Shown: positions 1 through 5,551 of the stretch, piece after piece
Layout: every line of letters starts with the position of its first letter
How positions within the stretch are numbered: position 1 is the first letter of the stretch
Assembly: GCA_018058445.1 (NCBI GenBank)
Contig: JAGOZY010000040.1
Location: 1 to 7,761 of the forward strand
DNA: 7,761 nucleotides
Direction: 5' to 3'
Origin: Negativicutes bacterium
Lineage (GTDB): Bacteria; Bacillota; Negativicutes; JAGOZY01
Notes under the pieces: generated by a model
The model's input: the letters and a program-made list of their open reading frames with translations, nothing else
Database searches by the model: none
What the model was told of the DNA's origin: nothing
Made by a program: the position numbers and the translations under genes

Positions 1-686
1 TTGTAGCAGTTAGCATCGGTGTCAGTGATGACAACGGTCTGATTGACGATCACTCGGCTTTCATATTTGTAAAGCCGGTTTAAACAAAGATGTGGATCGC
101 TACTCCAGAAGTCACTGTGATCATAATATTGATAACTGGTGTGTTCGAGCTTTTTGTCAAAATTGCGACTGCTAAAAACATCAAAGATGAGAAAACCATT
201 GGGTTTAAGTGCATGATAGATGTTCTTTAAGAGAGTTGCTCGATTTTCTGGTGAGAGTACGCAAAAATCACACCAGATCAGGGTGATGAGGTCGAATTGT
301 TCGTGGTGGGTCATTTCGAGATAATTTTCATAGGTGTATTGAATAGTAAGGTTTTGAGTTTGAGCGCTTTGGATTGCGTAGTCAATGGAGCGCTTGGAAA
401 AATCGATACCCGTTACTTGATAGCCTGCATGTAGGAATTTTTCAGCATAGATTCCAGGTCCACATCCGAGATCAAGTAGTTTCGGGAATGCTTTTGACGG
501 AAAGGCATTTGAGATCCACTGGACTGATTGATTGACAAAGAGTTCGTTTCTTGTCGCTCCGTCGTGAGTGGAGGTAAAATGGGCAGTAAGCATTCCTTGC
601 GAGATATGCTCGTCATCCCAAAATTTGCTTGTACTGGGAGCAAATAGATCCGGACGTGTAAGGTACTTGTTTAATTTTTTAAGCAA
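1..686 (-). CDS. Class I SAM-dependent methyltransferase, 3' end beyond the window
   Basis: Reading the minus strand from a TTG at 686 gives 228 codons without a stop, running off the left edge, so the C-terminus is missing. The SAM-binding motif I (LLDLGCGPGIY) is at residues 70-80. The acidic end of the second strand (VTGIDFS) is at 91-97. A motif-IV-like stretch (FDLITLIWCDFCVLSPE) is at 131-147 and the post-motif strand (LKPNGFLIFDVFS) at 160-172. This is a Rossmann methyltransferase of the Methyltransf_11/25 kind, cytosolic by lack of a signal peptide. The substrate cannot be read from the sequence. The start was chosen because GAGGTGG (697-691) lies just upstream and residues 1-30 (with FWDDEHIS at 22-29) look like a real N-terminus. 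The gene follows the terminator of the upstream gene, and I see no convincing promoter in the 40 bases between, so read-through may supply its transcript. Confidence 0.88.
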   Translation of the reverse strand, partial: MLKKLNKYLTRPDLFAPSTSKFWDDEHISQGMLTAHFTSTHDGATRNELFVNQSVQWISNAFPSKAFPKLLDLGCGPGIYAEKFLHAGYQVTGIDFSKRSIDYAIQSAQTQNLTIQYTYENYLEMTHHEQFDLITLIWCDFCVLSPENRATLLKNIYHALKPNGFLIFDVFSSRNFDKKLEHTSYQYYDHSDFWSSDPHLCLNRLYKYESRVIVNQTVVITDTDANCY

Positions 687-728
687 ATTGCCACCTCGTT
701 TTAGTATCGATCGATTTTGTGTGTAGAT

Positions 729-761
729 AAAAAAGAAAAGATGAGGTTTCGCCTCATCTTT
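729..761 (-). terminator. Rho-independent terminator after the PPDK regulatory gene
   Basis: On the minus strand AAAGATGAGG (761-752) pairs over 10 bases with CCTCATCTTT (746-737) around a 5-base loop. It is followed by TTTC and TTTTTT. It begins six bases after the stop codon of the PPDK regulatory gene and ends about 40 bases before the methyltransferase start. The T-rich tail exists only on the minus strand, so it acts in that direction. Confidence 0.9.
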
Positions 762-766
762 GTTCG

Positions 767-1594
767 TTATTCCATGGGTTTGTGGCTTCCCCAATACATT
801 TGCCAGATTTGGCTTGCTGTTTCTTCAATGGCTCGATTACTGACATCAATTACCGGACAACGTAGACGGCGCATCAGATTGTGAGAGTAAGTGAGTTCTT
901 CCTCGATTCGCAAATCTTGCGCATAGGAAGAGTCTTGGTCTAGTCCCATTGTTTTTAAACGCTCTTTACGGATATTATTTAATTTCCCAGTGTTGATCGT
1001 TAGACCGATCAAATTTTCACGGGGTACTTGAAACAGTTCTGGTGGGGGTGCAACTTCAGGTACGAGTGGTAGGTTGGCTACTTTTAGTCCCCGATTGGCG
1101 AGATACATGGAGAGTGGAGTTTTTGAGGTTCGTGAAATGCCGAGGAGAACCAGATCAGCCTTGAGCATGCCTCTCGGCTCTTTACCGTCATCATAGCGAA
1201 CAGAAAACTCAATCGCTTCGACTCTACGGAAATAAGCTTGGTCGAGTTTACGAATAAGACCGGGTTCATTTTTCGGTGCAAGGTCGGTTAAGTCATGGAT
1301 AAAGTCCATGGCTGGTCCTAAGATATCGAGGCAGAGAACGTGTTCTTCGCGGGTAATTTTTTCAAGATATTCTTTGAGATCGGGTCGCACTAGGGTATAA
1401 GCGATCCCAGCGCCCATCTGCTTTGCTTCTTGAACGAGATCGTGGATTTCTTCGGTGCTATGGATATAAGGGATTCGTCGAACATCGAGCCTGTCGAAGG
1501 GGAATTGACTCGCTGCTGCGCGTAGAATCGATTCGCCAGTTTCACCGATGGAATCAGAGAGTACATAAATAGTAGGCAGAAGGTTGGTCGTCAA
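767..1594 (-). CDS. Pyruvate,phosphate dikinase regulatory protein (bifunctional kinase / Pi-dependent phosphorylase, DUF299)
   Basis: This 275-residue protein is full length for the family (E. coli PpsR, B. subtilis YqfL, plant PDRP). Members inactivate PPDK or PEP synthase by ADP-dependent phosphorylation of a threonine near the catalytic histidine, and reactivate it by Pi-dependent dephosphorylation. They thus control pyruvate-to-PEP flux in the cytosol. Visible signatures are the N-terminal IYVLSDSIGETGE (9-21), the P-loop-like GISRTSKT (152-159), and the conserved run ANRGLKVANLPLVPE (166-180). The start is TTG, with AAGGAGG at 1608-1602 spaced seven bases away and no competing ATG nearby. 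It lies 75 bases downstream of a CcpN-like repressor gene on the same strand, as in Bacillus ccpN-yqfL, so co-transcription is likely. A terminator follows directly. The leader holds overlapping repeats, listed separately. No ppdK gene is in the window, so the target enzyme is inferred from the family. Confidence 0.95.
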   Translation of the reverse strand: MTTNLLPTIYVLSDSIGETGESILRAAASQFPFDRLDVRRIPYIHSTEEIHDLVQEAKQMGAGIAYTLVRPDLKEYLEKITREEHVLCLDILGPAMDFIHDLTDLAPKNEPGLIRKLDQAYFRRVEAIEFSVRYDDGKEPRGMLKADLVLLGISRTSKTPLSMYLANRGLKVANLPLVPEVAPPPELFQVPRENLIGLTINTGKLNNIRKERLKTMGLDQDSSYAQDLRIEEELTYSHNLMRRLRCPVIDVSNRAIEETASQIWQMYWGSHKPME

Positions 1595-1607
1595 AATAAT
1601 TCCTCCT

Positions 1608-1648
1608 TGCAGATCAGTATTCGTTAAATTTTAGATACAGTATCTGCA
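1608..1648 (-). promoter_or_regulatory. Overlapping inverted and direct repeats in the leader of the PPDK regulatory gene
   Basis: Three relations share the same bases. A perfect palindrome, AGATAC-A-GTATCT, is at 1633-1645 on the plus strand. TGCAGAT at 1608-1614 is the reverse complement of ATCTGCA at 1642-1648. AGATCAGTAT (1611-1620) is repeated directly as AGATACAGTAT (1633-1643) with one inserted base, 22 bases away. In the mRNA the long-range pairing would place a stem against the Shine-Dalgarno sequence (1608-1602), sharing its first base. The small hairpin would free it, and the two cannot form together. The site could be a protein operator with two half-sites two helical turns apart, an RNA switch, or chance in an AT-rich spacer. 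Function is inference. Confidence 0.4.
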
Positions 1649-1669
1649 GTTTCTTATTTATAAATTCTG

Positions 1670-2299
1670 TTATTCTGCAAGTGACGTAAAAATGCGGGCG
1701 ACACTGGTTTTAGAAAAGCGTCCTAAAATTTGCAGTTCTCCATTTTCCATTGGTGCAACAACAGGCAATGAATCAATCTCGTGGCTTAGAAGCTTTTCTG
1801 TTGCTTTTAGTGCACTTTCTTCGGGGGTGGTGACGAGAATGTTAGGCATTCGGGTCATGATGACGGAGACTGGTAAATCTTGTAGATTTTTTCCGCCGAT
1901 TGATGCCTGTAAAAGATCTTTACGAGAGAGAACACCACTTAGTCCGCCTAATTGATTAACGACGAAAAGTGTTCCTGCATCGGCAGTAAACATGGCGACA
2001 ATCGCTTCATAGAGGGAGGCATCATCTTTAACGACTGCCGGTTGGGCCATGTTATCTTTTACTTTTGGCTGACAAATTACTTGCGTTAGCAGACGTTTGG
2101 GTTCATGGCCGGTAAAAAAATAGCCAACTCGGGGTCTGGCACTTAGCATGCCTGACATTGTGAGCACTGCTAGATCTGCTCTTAGGGCGGCGCGACTGAC
2201 ATGAAATCGAGAGGCTAATTCGTCGCCTGTGATTGGACCCTCTGCTTGAGCAAACTCTAAAATATGTCGTTGTCGTTGACTTAGTTCGATGATTTTCAC
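1670..2299 (-). CDS. ccpN: CcpN-like transcriptional repressor: winged HTH plus two CBS domains
   Basis: The protein has 209 residues, close to B. subtilis CcpN (YqzB). An N-terminal helix-turn-helix spans about residues 5-62 (LSQRQRHILEFAQ, then GDELASRFHVSRAALRADL as the recognition region). Two CBS domains follow at about 80-135 and 143-207, each with the usual strand-helix pattern (TLFVVNQLGGLSGVLSRKDL; IDSLPVV). In Bacillus this protein represses gluconeogenic genes, and the adjacent yqfL product modulates it. The same pair occurs here, which supports the ortholog call, although the regulon may differ. CBS domains suggest adenine-nucleotide sensing. The start is GTG. A TAG codon lies directly upstream in frame, so no longer version is possible, and the AAGG ribosome site is unusually close (three bases). 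The gene is divergent from the M48 protease gene, with repeated boxes between them. Confidence 0.85.
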   Translation of the reverse strand: MKIIELSQRQRHILEFAQAEGPITGDELASRFHVSRAALRADLAVLTMSGMLSARPRVGYFFTGHEPKRLLTQVICQPKVKDNMAQPAVVKDDASLYEAIVAMFTADAGTLFVVNQLGGLSGVLSRKDLLQASIGGKNLQDLPVSVIMTRMPNILVTTPEESALKATEKLLSHEIDSLPVVAPMENGELQILGRFSKTSVARIFTSLAE

Positions 2300-2367
2300 C
2301 TACCTTCATAGGATTCTAAACAAAAAAGATATCATTTATCTAAACCTGATATTGTGTACTCTAATTT

Positions 2368-2403
2368 AGCTATAGCATAGCTCATAGAAGCTGGGTTCGT
2401 CAA
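2368..2403 (-). promoter_or_regulatory. Candidate promoter/operator facing the ccpN-like gene
   Basis: On the minus strand TTGACG (2403-2398) is followed after 18 bases by TATGCT (2379-2374), a plausible -35/-10 pair. Overlapping the -10 is a perfect inverted repeat, AGCTAT-AGC-ATAGCT (2368-2382). The minus-strand box TATGCTATA (2379-2371) matches the first nine positions of the CcpN operator consensus as I recall it (TRTGHYATAYW). Autoregulation by the downstream repressor is the natural reading, but it is inferred. Confidence 0.45.
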
Positions 2404-2411
2404 TTTTTGTG

Positions 2412-2422
2412 TATGCTATAAT
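2412..2422 (+). promoter_or_regulatory. Extended -10 promoter of the M48 protease gene, overlapping a CcpN-like box
   Basis: TATGCTATAAT contains a perfect TATAAT (2417-2422) preceded by the TGn extension (2414-2416). No good -35 stands at the usual distance, which fits an extended -10 promoter. Transcription would start near 2429, about 25 bases before the ATG. The same 11 bases match the remembered CcpN consensus TRTGHYATAYW at 10 of 11 positions. A repressor bound here would block the promoter, but part of the match comes from the promoter consensus itself. Confidence 0.6.
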
Positions 2423-2453
2423 TAACAATATATGTAAGAAAAAGGTGAGTAGA

Positions 2454-3488
2454 ATGAGCTGGAAAAAGATTGCTTTAATCGGAATTCTCAGCACAGTGAT
2501 TAATCTCCAAGTTAGTGCTGTCGAAGCGGGCTTAATCAGCGAAAAAGACGAAATTAAAATGGGTCAGCAGGCGGCGAGCCAATTGGAGGAAGAAGTTGGG
2601 GTTGTCACAGATTCTGCTTTAAATGAGGAAATAACTAGGGTTGGTCGTTCTATGGTGCCTTACTCAGAACGACCCAAGTTAACGTATAGTTTTAAGATAT
2701 TAGATGATTCTTCGGTGAATGCTTTAGCAATTCCTGGCGGATTTGTTTACGTCTATAAAGGATTGCTCGATTATATGCCGGATGAAAATGTTCGTGCGGC
2801 GGTTATTGGTCATGAAATCGGTCATGTAGCGAAAAAGCATTCGGTGAATTCGATCGAAAAACAACTTGGGATTCAAATTGCTTTAGGTATTTTGGTGGGT
2901 GATCGCTATGGCACAATCCAAGGATTGTTTACGAAAACTTTGTTTGCTAGTTACAGTCGAGGGGACGAGCGGCAATCGGATGTAAAAGGCTTTGAATATT
3001 CGACAGCAGTTGGCTATAATCCATATAGCATGTTGATGGCGCTAAATCGCTTGGGGGCTCTTCCAAATCAAGGGAAAGCTGGGCTCTTTTCCGATCACCC
3101 AAACGCAGATGCACGAGTAGCCACCTTAAAAAAGGAAATGGCGAAACAGGGGATTCGGCCTTCTGTAGCAGAAAAAGATTCGAAAGCGAATTTAGAAGAT
3201 GGTAAATGGAAGTGGCCTGTCATGGGTGCAGCAAATGGACTGGGATATGATGCTTCTTATCGAGCTTACGCTTTTGCTGGTCGGCTATCCATGCTAGATC
3301 GGTCAGGTAGCTTTGATGGAAGCAATGTGCGTTTGGTGGGCAATTCGCTTTATCATGGCCAGACTTATTTGATCGAGTTTTTTCCGGGCGATGCCGAGGC
3401 GGCAGGTATGGCTTTTGATAAATACCTAACTGAAATGCTTGGAGCGACAAAAAACTGGCCACGTGAAGCGGTCAAAACAAAGAAATAA
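2454..3488 (+). CDS. Exported M48-family zinc metalloprotease with an extra C-terminal domain
   Basis: The ATG at 2454 has AAAGGTG six bases upstream and begins a clear signal peptide: MSWKK, then a hydrophobic core to about residue 20, with cleavage likely near VEA-G at 23-26. A GTG at 2409 is in frame, but it overlaps the promoter and would put 15 polar residues before the signal, so I rejected it. The 344-residue product carries the zinc motif HEIGH at 120-124, the third-ligand region SRGDERQSD with E172 at 168-176, and the FSDHPNADAR motif at 212-221. These are the hallmarks of M48 (HtpX/BepA/Oma1-type) peptidases that act outside the cytoplasm on misfolded or envelope proteins. No TPR repeats are visible. 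Residues about 250-344 form a further domain (GLGYDASYRAYAFAGRLSM onward) that I do not recognise. The gene is divergent from the ccpN-like gene and convergent with an exported hypothetical protein. Confidence 0.93.
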   Translation: MSWKKIALIGILSTVINLQVSAVEAGLISEKDEIKMGQQAASQLEEEVGVVTDSALNEEITRVGRSMVPYSERPKLTYSFKILDDSSVNALAIPGGFVYVYKGLLDYMPDENVRAAVIGHEIGHVAKKHSVNSIEKQLGIQIALGILVGDRYGTIQGLFTKTLFASYSRGDERQSDVKGFEYSTAVGYNPYSMLMALNRLGALPNQGKAGLFSDHPNADARVATLKKEMAKQGIRPSVAEKDSKANLEDGKWKWPVMGAANGLGYDASYRAYAFAGRLSMLDRSGSFDGSNVRLVGNSLYHGQTYLIEFFPGDAEAAGMAFDKYLTEMLGATKNWPREAVKTKK

Positions 3489-3520
3489 AAAAAGAGCTGA
3501 TTTGATTCAGCTCTTTTTTT
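3487..3520. terminator. Bidirectional terminator between convergent genes
   Basis: AAAAGAGCTGA (3490-3500) pairs with TCAGCTCTTTT (3507-3517) around a 6-base loop, flanked by A and T runs on the two sides. It therefore works as a U-tailed terminator for the protease gene on the plus strand and for the exported hypothetical gene on the minus strand. It starts within the protease stop codon and ends just before the opposing stop. Confidence 0.93.
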
Positions 3521-3524
3521 GTAT

Positions 3525-4220
3525 TTAATGATTGGTTTGCATTGCCGGTAGGAAAGTATCTTCCCAGTAGGAGCGTTCTCCATCAATTGCGCAGATGACA
3601 ATGATTCGATAGTCATCTTGGGCACGCCAGCCAAAATAACGACCATAAAGAGGAATTCTAAATTGATGGGTATCACCGAGAAGGCTTCCGGCGCGGGTTG
3701 AGATCGGTCCGGAAGCAGTGTCGAATTCATGATAGCTACCGAGATAAGTCACCGAAATAGAGTCGGCTAGTTTTTGATAAACGGTAACAGGCCCTTTGGC
3801 AAGGTTTGCTTGAGTCCCATCTAACAGTTGTCGAAGTGTATTGTCAGGGTTACTGCCTGGGAAGAGCATGCTCCAGTGGTCGGGGCTGAAGTTTTCTCCT
3901 TTAATCCGAGTTGAGACGATAAAGGCTTGTTTGTAGCCAGTTTCGTCAGGAATAACAATCTGATAGAAAACCTGATCGCTCACTTCTTCGAGTTTTCCAA
4001 GTGAGTCAAAGAGGCCATTTAGAGAATCAGAATTTGTAGCATCAAAGGTGAGGTCGGCAAGAGTTTTAGAGGCAGTGGCACGACCTACTTCGCGGGCGGA
4101 GGCTCCTTCTGGTAAATTTAAAGTGAGTTCTTCAATTTGAACGGAGGCTCCGAAAGCCTGTGAGATCAAAAGGGTGGAACTGATAAGGAAGGCGCCCAGA
4201 AGTGTTGAGATTTTTTTCAT
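3525..4220 (-). CDS. Exported protein of unknown function
   Basis: The 231-residue protein starts at an ATG with AAAGGAG (4233-4227) well placed upstream. A classical signal peptide is visible: MKK, a hydrophobic core, and probable cleavage after AFG-A at about residues 23-25, with no lipobox cysteine. The mature part of about 206 residues has no long hydrophobic segment, so it should be released into the periplasm or outside. I do not recognise a family. It begins with a strand-rich stretch (SVQIEELTLNLPEGAS) and ends with RIIVICAIDGERSYWEDTFL (205-224), an alternation of strand, acidic turn and helix. C209 is the only cysteine in the mature part, so no internal disulphide is possible. It converges on the M48 protease gene and shares its terminator. 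Its start is divergent from mnmA across 156 bases. Confidence 0.85.
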   Translation of the reverse strand: MKKISTLLGAFLISSTLLISQAFGASVQIEELTLNLPEGASAREVGRATASKTLADLTFDATNSDSLNGLFDSLGKLEEVSDQVFYQIVIPDETGYKQAFIVSTRIKGENFSPDHWSMLFPGSNPDNTLRQLLDGTQANLAKGPVTVYQKLADSISVTYLGSYHEFDTASGPISTRAGSLLGDTHQFRIPLYGRYFGWRAQDDYRIIVICAIDGERSYWEDTFLPAMQTNH

Positions 4221-4307
4221 GTTAAACTCCTTTCAAAAATGCAAAGTAAGACCTAGCTATTCTCTTTATTATGAATTCGCTAAGTGAGAGAAAAGTCCTG
4301 TTTGACA

Positions 4308-4316
4308 TGGTACAAT
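4308..4316 (+). promoter_or_regulatory. Extended -10 promoter of mnmA
   Basis: TGGTACAAT has the TGn extension followed by TACAAT (4311-4316, five of six to consensus). No good -35 lies 17 bases upstream. A TTGACA at 4302-4307 abuts the element and is too close to be its -35. Transcription would begin near 4323, giving a leader of about 54 bases. Confidence 0.5.
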
Positions 4317-4332
4317 AGAGAAAGATGAAAAG

Positions 4333-4352
4333 CTAATTCTTTTTTGAATTAG
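4333..4352 (+). promoter_or_regulatory. Hairpin in the mnmA leader
   Basis: CTAATTC (4333-4339) and GAATTAG (4346-4352) form a perfect 7-base stem with a loop of six T residues. It lies about 10 bases after the predicted transcription start and eight bases before AAGGAG (4360-4365). The T run is in the loop rather than after the stem, so it is not a terminator. It may stabilise the 5' end or have no role. Confidence 0.35.
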
Positions 4353-4376
4353 GTGAGATAAGGAGATTTTACAAGC

Positions 4377-5474
4377 ATGGAGACGAAAAAAGGTCGGGTC
4401 TTGATGGCAATGAGTGGTGGTGTAGATAGTTCTGTCGCTGCTGCATTGCTACTGAAGGAAGGCTATGAGGTGATTGGAATCACGATGCGCTTATGGGATG
4501 AAGAGGCAGAAAAGCCTGAATATAGCCGAACGTGCTGTGCAATCGACGATGTAAATGATGCAAGACGGGTTGCGGATAAGCTCGGAATTGCCCACTATAC
4601 CCTAAATCTGAAAGACCGATTTAAGGGAGAAGTCGTGGGGGATTTTATCGAAGAATATAGCCAGGGGCGAACTCCGAATCCTTGTGTGGTCTGTAATCGA
4701 TATCTGAAATTTGATGCGTTGATGGTGCGGGCTGAGCAACTCGGATGTACTCATGTCGCAACTGGGCATTATGCGCGAGTCGAGAAAGAGGGAGAACTTT
4801 ATCGGCTTCGAAAAGGTGTGGATTTTGCGAAAGATCAATCCTATGTCTTGTATCACTTAAATCAGGAAACTTTACCGAAAGTGCTTTTACCATTGGGTGG
4901 TATCGCAGATAAAGAAACTACTCGGAAAATGGCGGAAGATTTGGAGCTTACGGTGGCGCATAAACCAGATAGTCAGGATATTTGCTTTATCCCCGACGGA
5001 GACTATAAAGAATTTTTGCTACGCCATGCACCTGAGCTTAAAAAACCAGGGAAGATTGTGCTGGCTGATGGGACTGTGCTTGGCCATCACGATGGCTTAG
5101 CCTTTCATACGGTCGGACAACGAAAAGGGCTGGGGATTGCTTGGAAGGAACCGCTCTATGTGCAGGAGCTTAATATGGAGCGAAATGAATTGATTGTCGG
5201 CCCGCAAGAAGGTCTCTGGTCAATTGGTTTGATTACCGAGGATGCTCATTTTGTTGAGGAGAATCCAACTGTGGATGAACCGATTCGAGTGACTGCGAAA
5301 ATTCGCTATTCCGCCAAAGAAGCTACGGCTACGCTGAAATTGCTTGATACAGGCAAGATGGAGATTTTATTTGACGAGCCACAACGGGCGATCACGCCAG
5401 GTCAGTCGGTAGTTTGCTATCAAGGTGAGTATGTCGTCGCTGGTGGGAAAATTCGCGAAGCCTTTTCCAAATAG
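4377..5474 (+). CDS. mnmA: tRNA-uridine 2-sulfurtransferase MnmA
   Basis: The 365-residue product is full length for MnmA (TrmU). The enzyme adenylates U34 of tRNA-Lys, -Glu and -Gln and replaces O2 with sulfur passed from a cysteine desulfurase. The PP-loop MAMSGGVDSS is at 10-19. NPCVVCNRYLKFDAL at 101-115 holds the first catalytic cysteine, C106. The tRNA- and ATP-contact stretch ATGHYARV is at 128-135, and DSQDICFIPDGDY at 198-210 holds the second catalytic cysteine, C203. HTVGQRKGLGI (244-254) opens the central domain, and a C-terminal beta-barrel follows. C53, C54 and C103 are extra cysteines in the N-terminal part, and C103 makes a CxxC with C106. The ATG has AAGGAG 11 bases upstream, a rather long spacing, and the protein starts only a few residues before the PP-loop, as usual. 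No desulfurase gene is adjacent. It is transcribed towards mscL with no clear terminator between. Confidence 0.97.
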   Translation: METKKGRVLMAMSGGVDSSVAAALLLKEGYEVIGITMRLWDEEAEKPEYSRTCCAIDDVNDARRVADKLGIAHYTLNLKDRFKGEVVGDFIEEYSQGRTPNPCVVCNRYLKFDALMVRAEQLGCTHVATGHYARVEKEGELYRLRKGVDFAKDQSYVLYHLNQETLPKVLLPLGGIADKETTRKMAEDLELTVAHKPDSQDICFIPDGDYKEFLLRHAPELKKPGKIVLADGTVLGHHDGLAFHTVGQRKGLGIAWKEPLYVQELNMERNELIVGPQEGLWSIGLITEDAHFVEENPTVDEPIRVTAKIRYSAKEATATLKLLDTGKMEILFDEPQRAITPGQSVVCYQGEYVVAGGKIREAFSK

Positions 5475-5485
5475 AGGTTATTTAG

Positions 5486-5504
5486 TTCTAAATTGTGTTA
5501 GAAT
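5486..5504 (+). promoter_or_regulatory. Candidate mscL promoter with an overlapping inverted repeat
   Basis: TGTTAGAAT (5496-5504) is a TGn extended -10 with TAGAAT. A perfect inverted repeat, TTCTAA (5486-5491) and TTAGAA (5498-5503), overlaps it. No strong -35 is visible. The site would let mscL be transcribed apart from mnmA, 74 bases upstream. The repeat could be an operator, a weak AT-rich hairpin, or chance. Confidence 0.45.
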
Positions 5505-5551
5505 AAAAATGAATAAAAAATAGATTTAAATTATCTCGAGGAGGTTTTTTG

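Noticed and set aside
413..643. Minus-strand 76-residue open frame
   Set aside because: It is out of frame with the methyltransferase, whose motif I and strand pattern are read continuously from 686 to the left edge. The 76-residue frame has no family features.
706..715. ATCGATCGAT palindrome upstream of the methyltransferase
   Set aside because: It is ten bases long and built from a simple repeated tetramer, with no second copy and no promoter around it. It is not enough to call an operator.
1692..1955. Plus-strand 87-residue open frame opposite the ccpN-like gene
   Set aside because: It lies fully inside the second and first CBS coding region on the other strand and shows no independent features.
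2329..2352. ATATCA / TGATAT inverted repeat in the ccpN-like gene leader
   Set aside because: Six-base AT-rich arms 12 bases apart are expected by chance in such sequence, and nothing else supports a role.
2409..2453. GTG at 2409 as start of the M48 protease
   Set aside because: It lies upstream of and overlapping the -10 promoter element, and the added residues would precede a normal signal peptide. The ATG at 2454 has its own ribosome site.
3365..3730. Minus-strand 121-residue open frame across the protease/hypothetical junction
   Set aside because: It crosses the bidirectional terminator and overlaps two supported genes in other frames.
4302..4307. TTGACA as the -35 box of mnmA
   Set aside because: No acceptable -10 occurs 16-18 bases downstream. 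The TACAAT is only three bases away, so the TTGACA is better seen as chance next to an extended -10.
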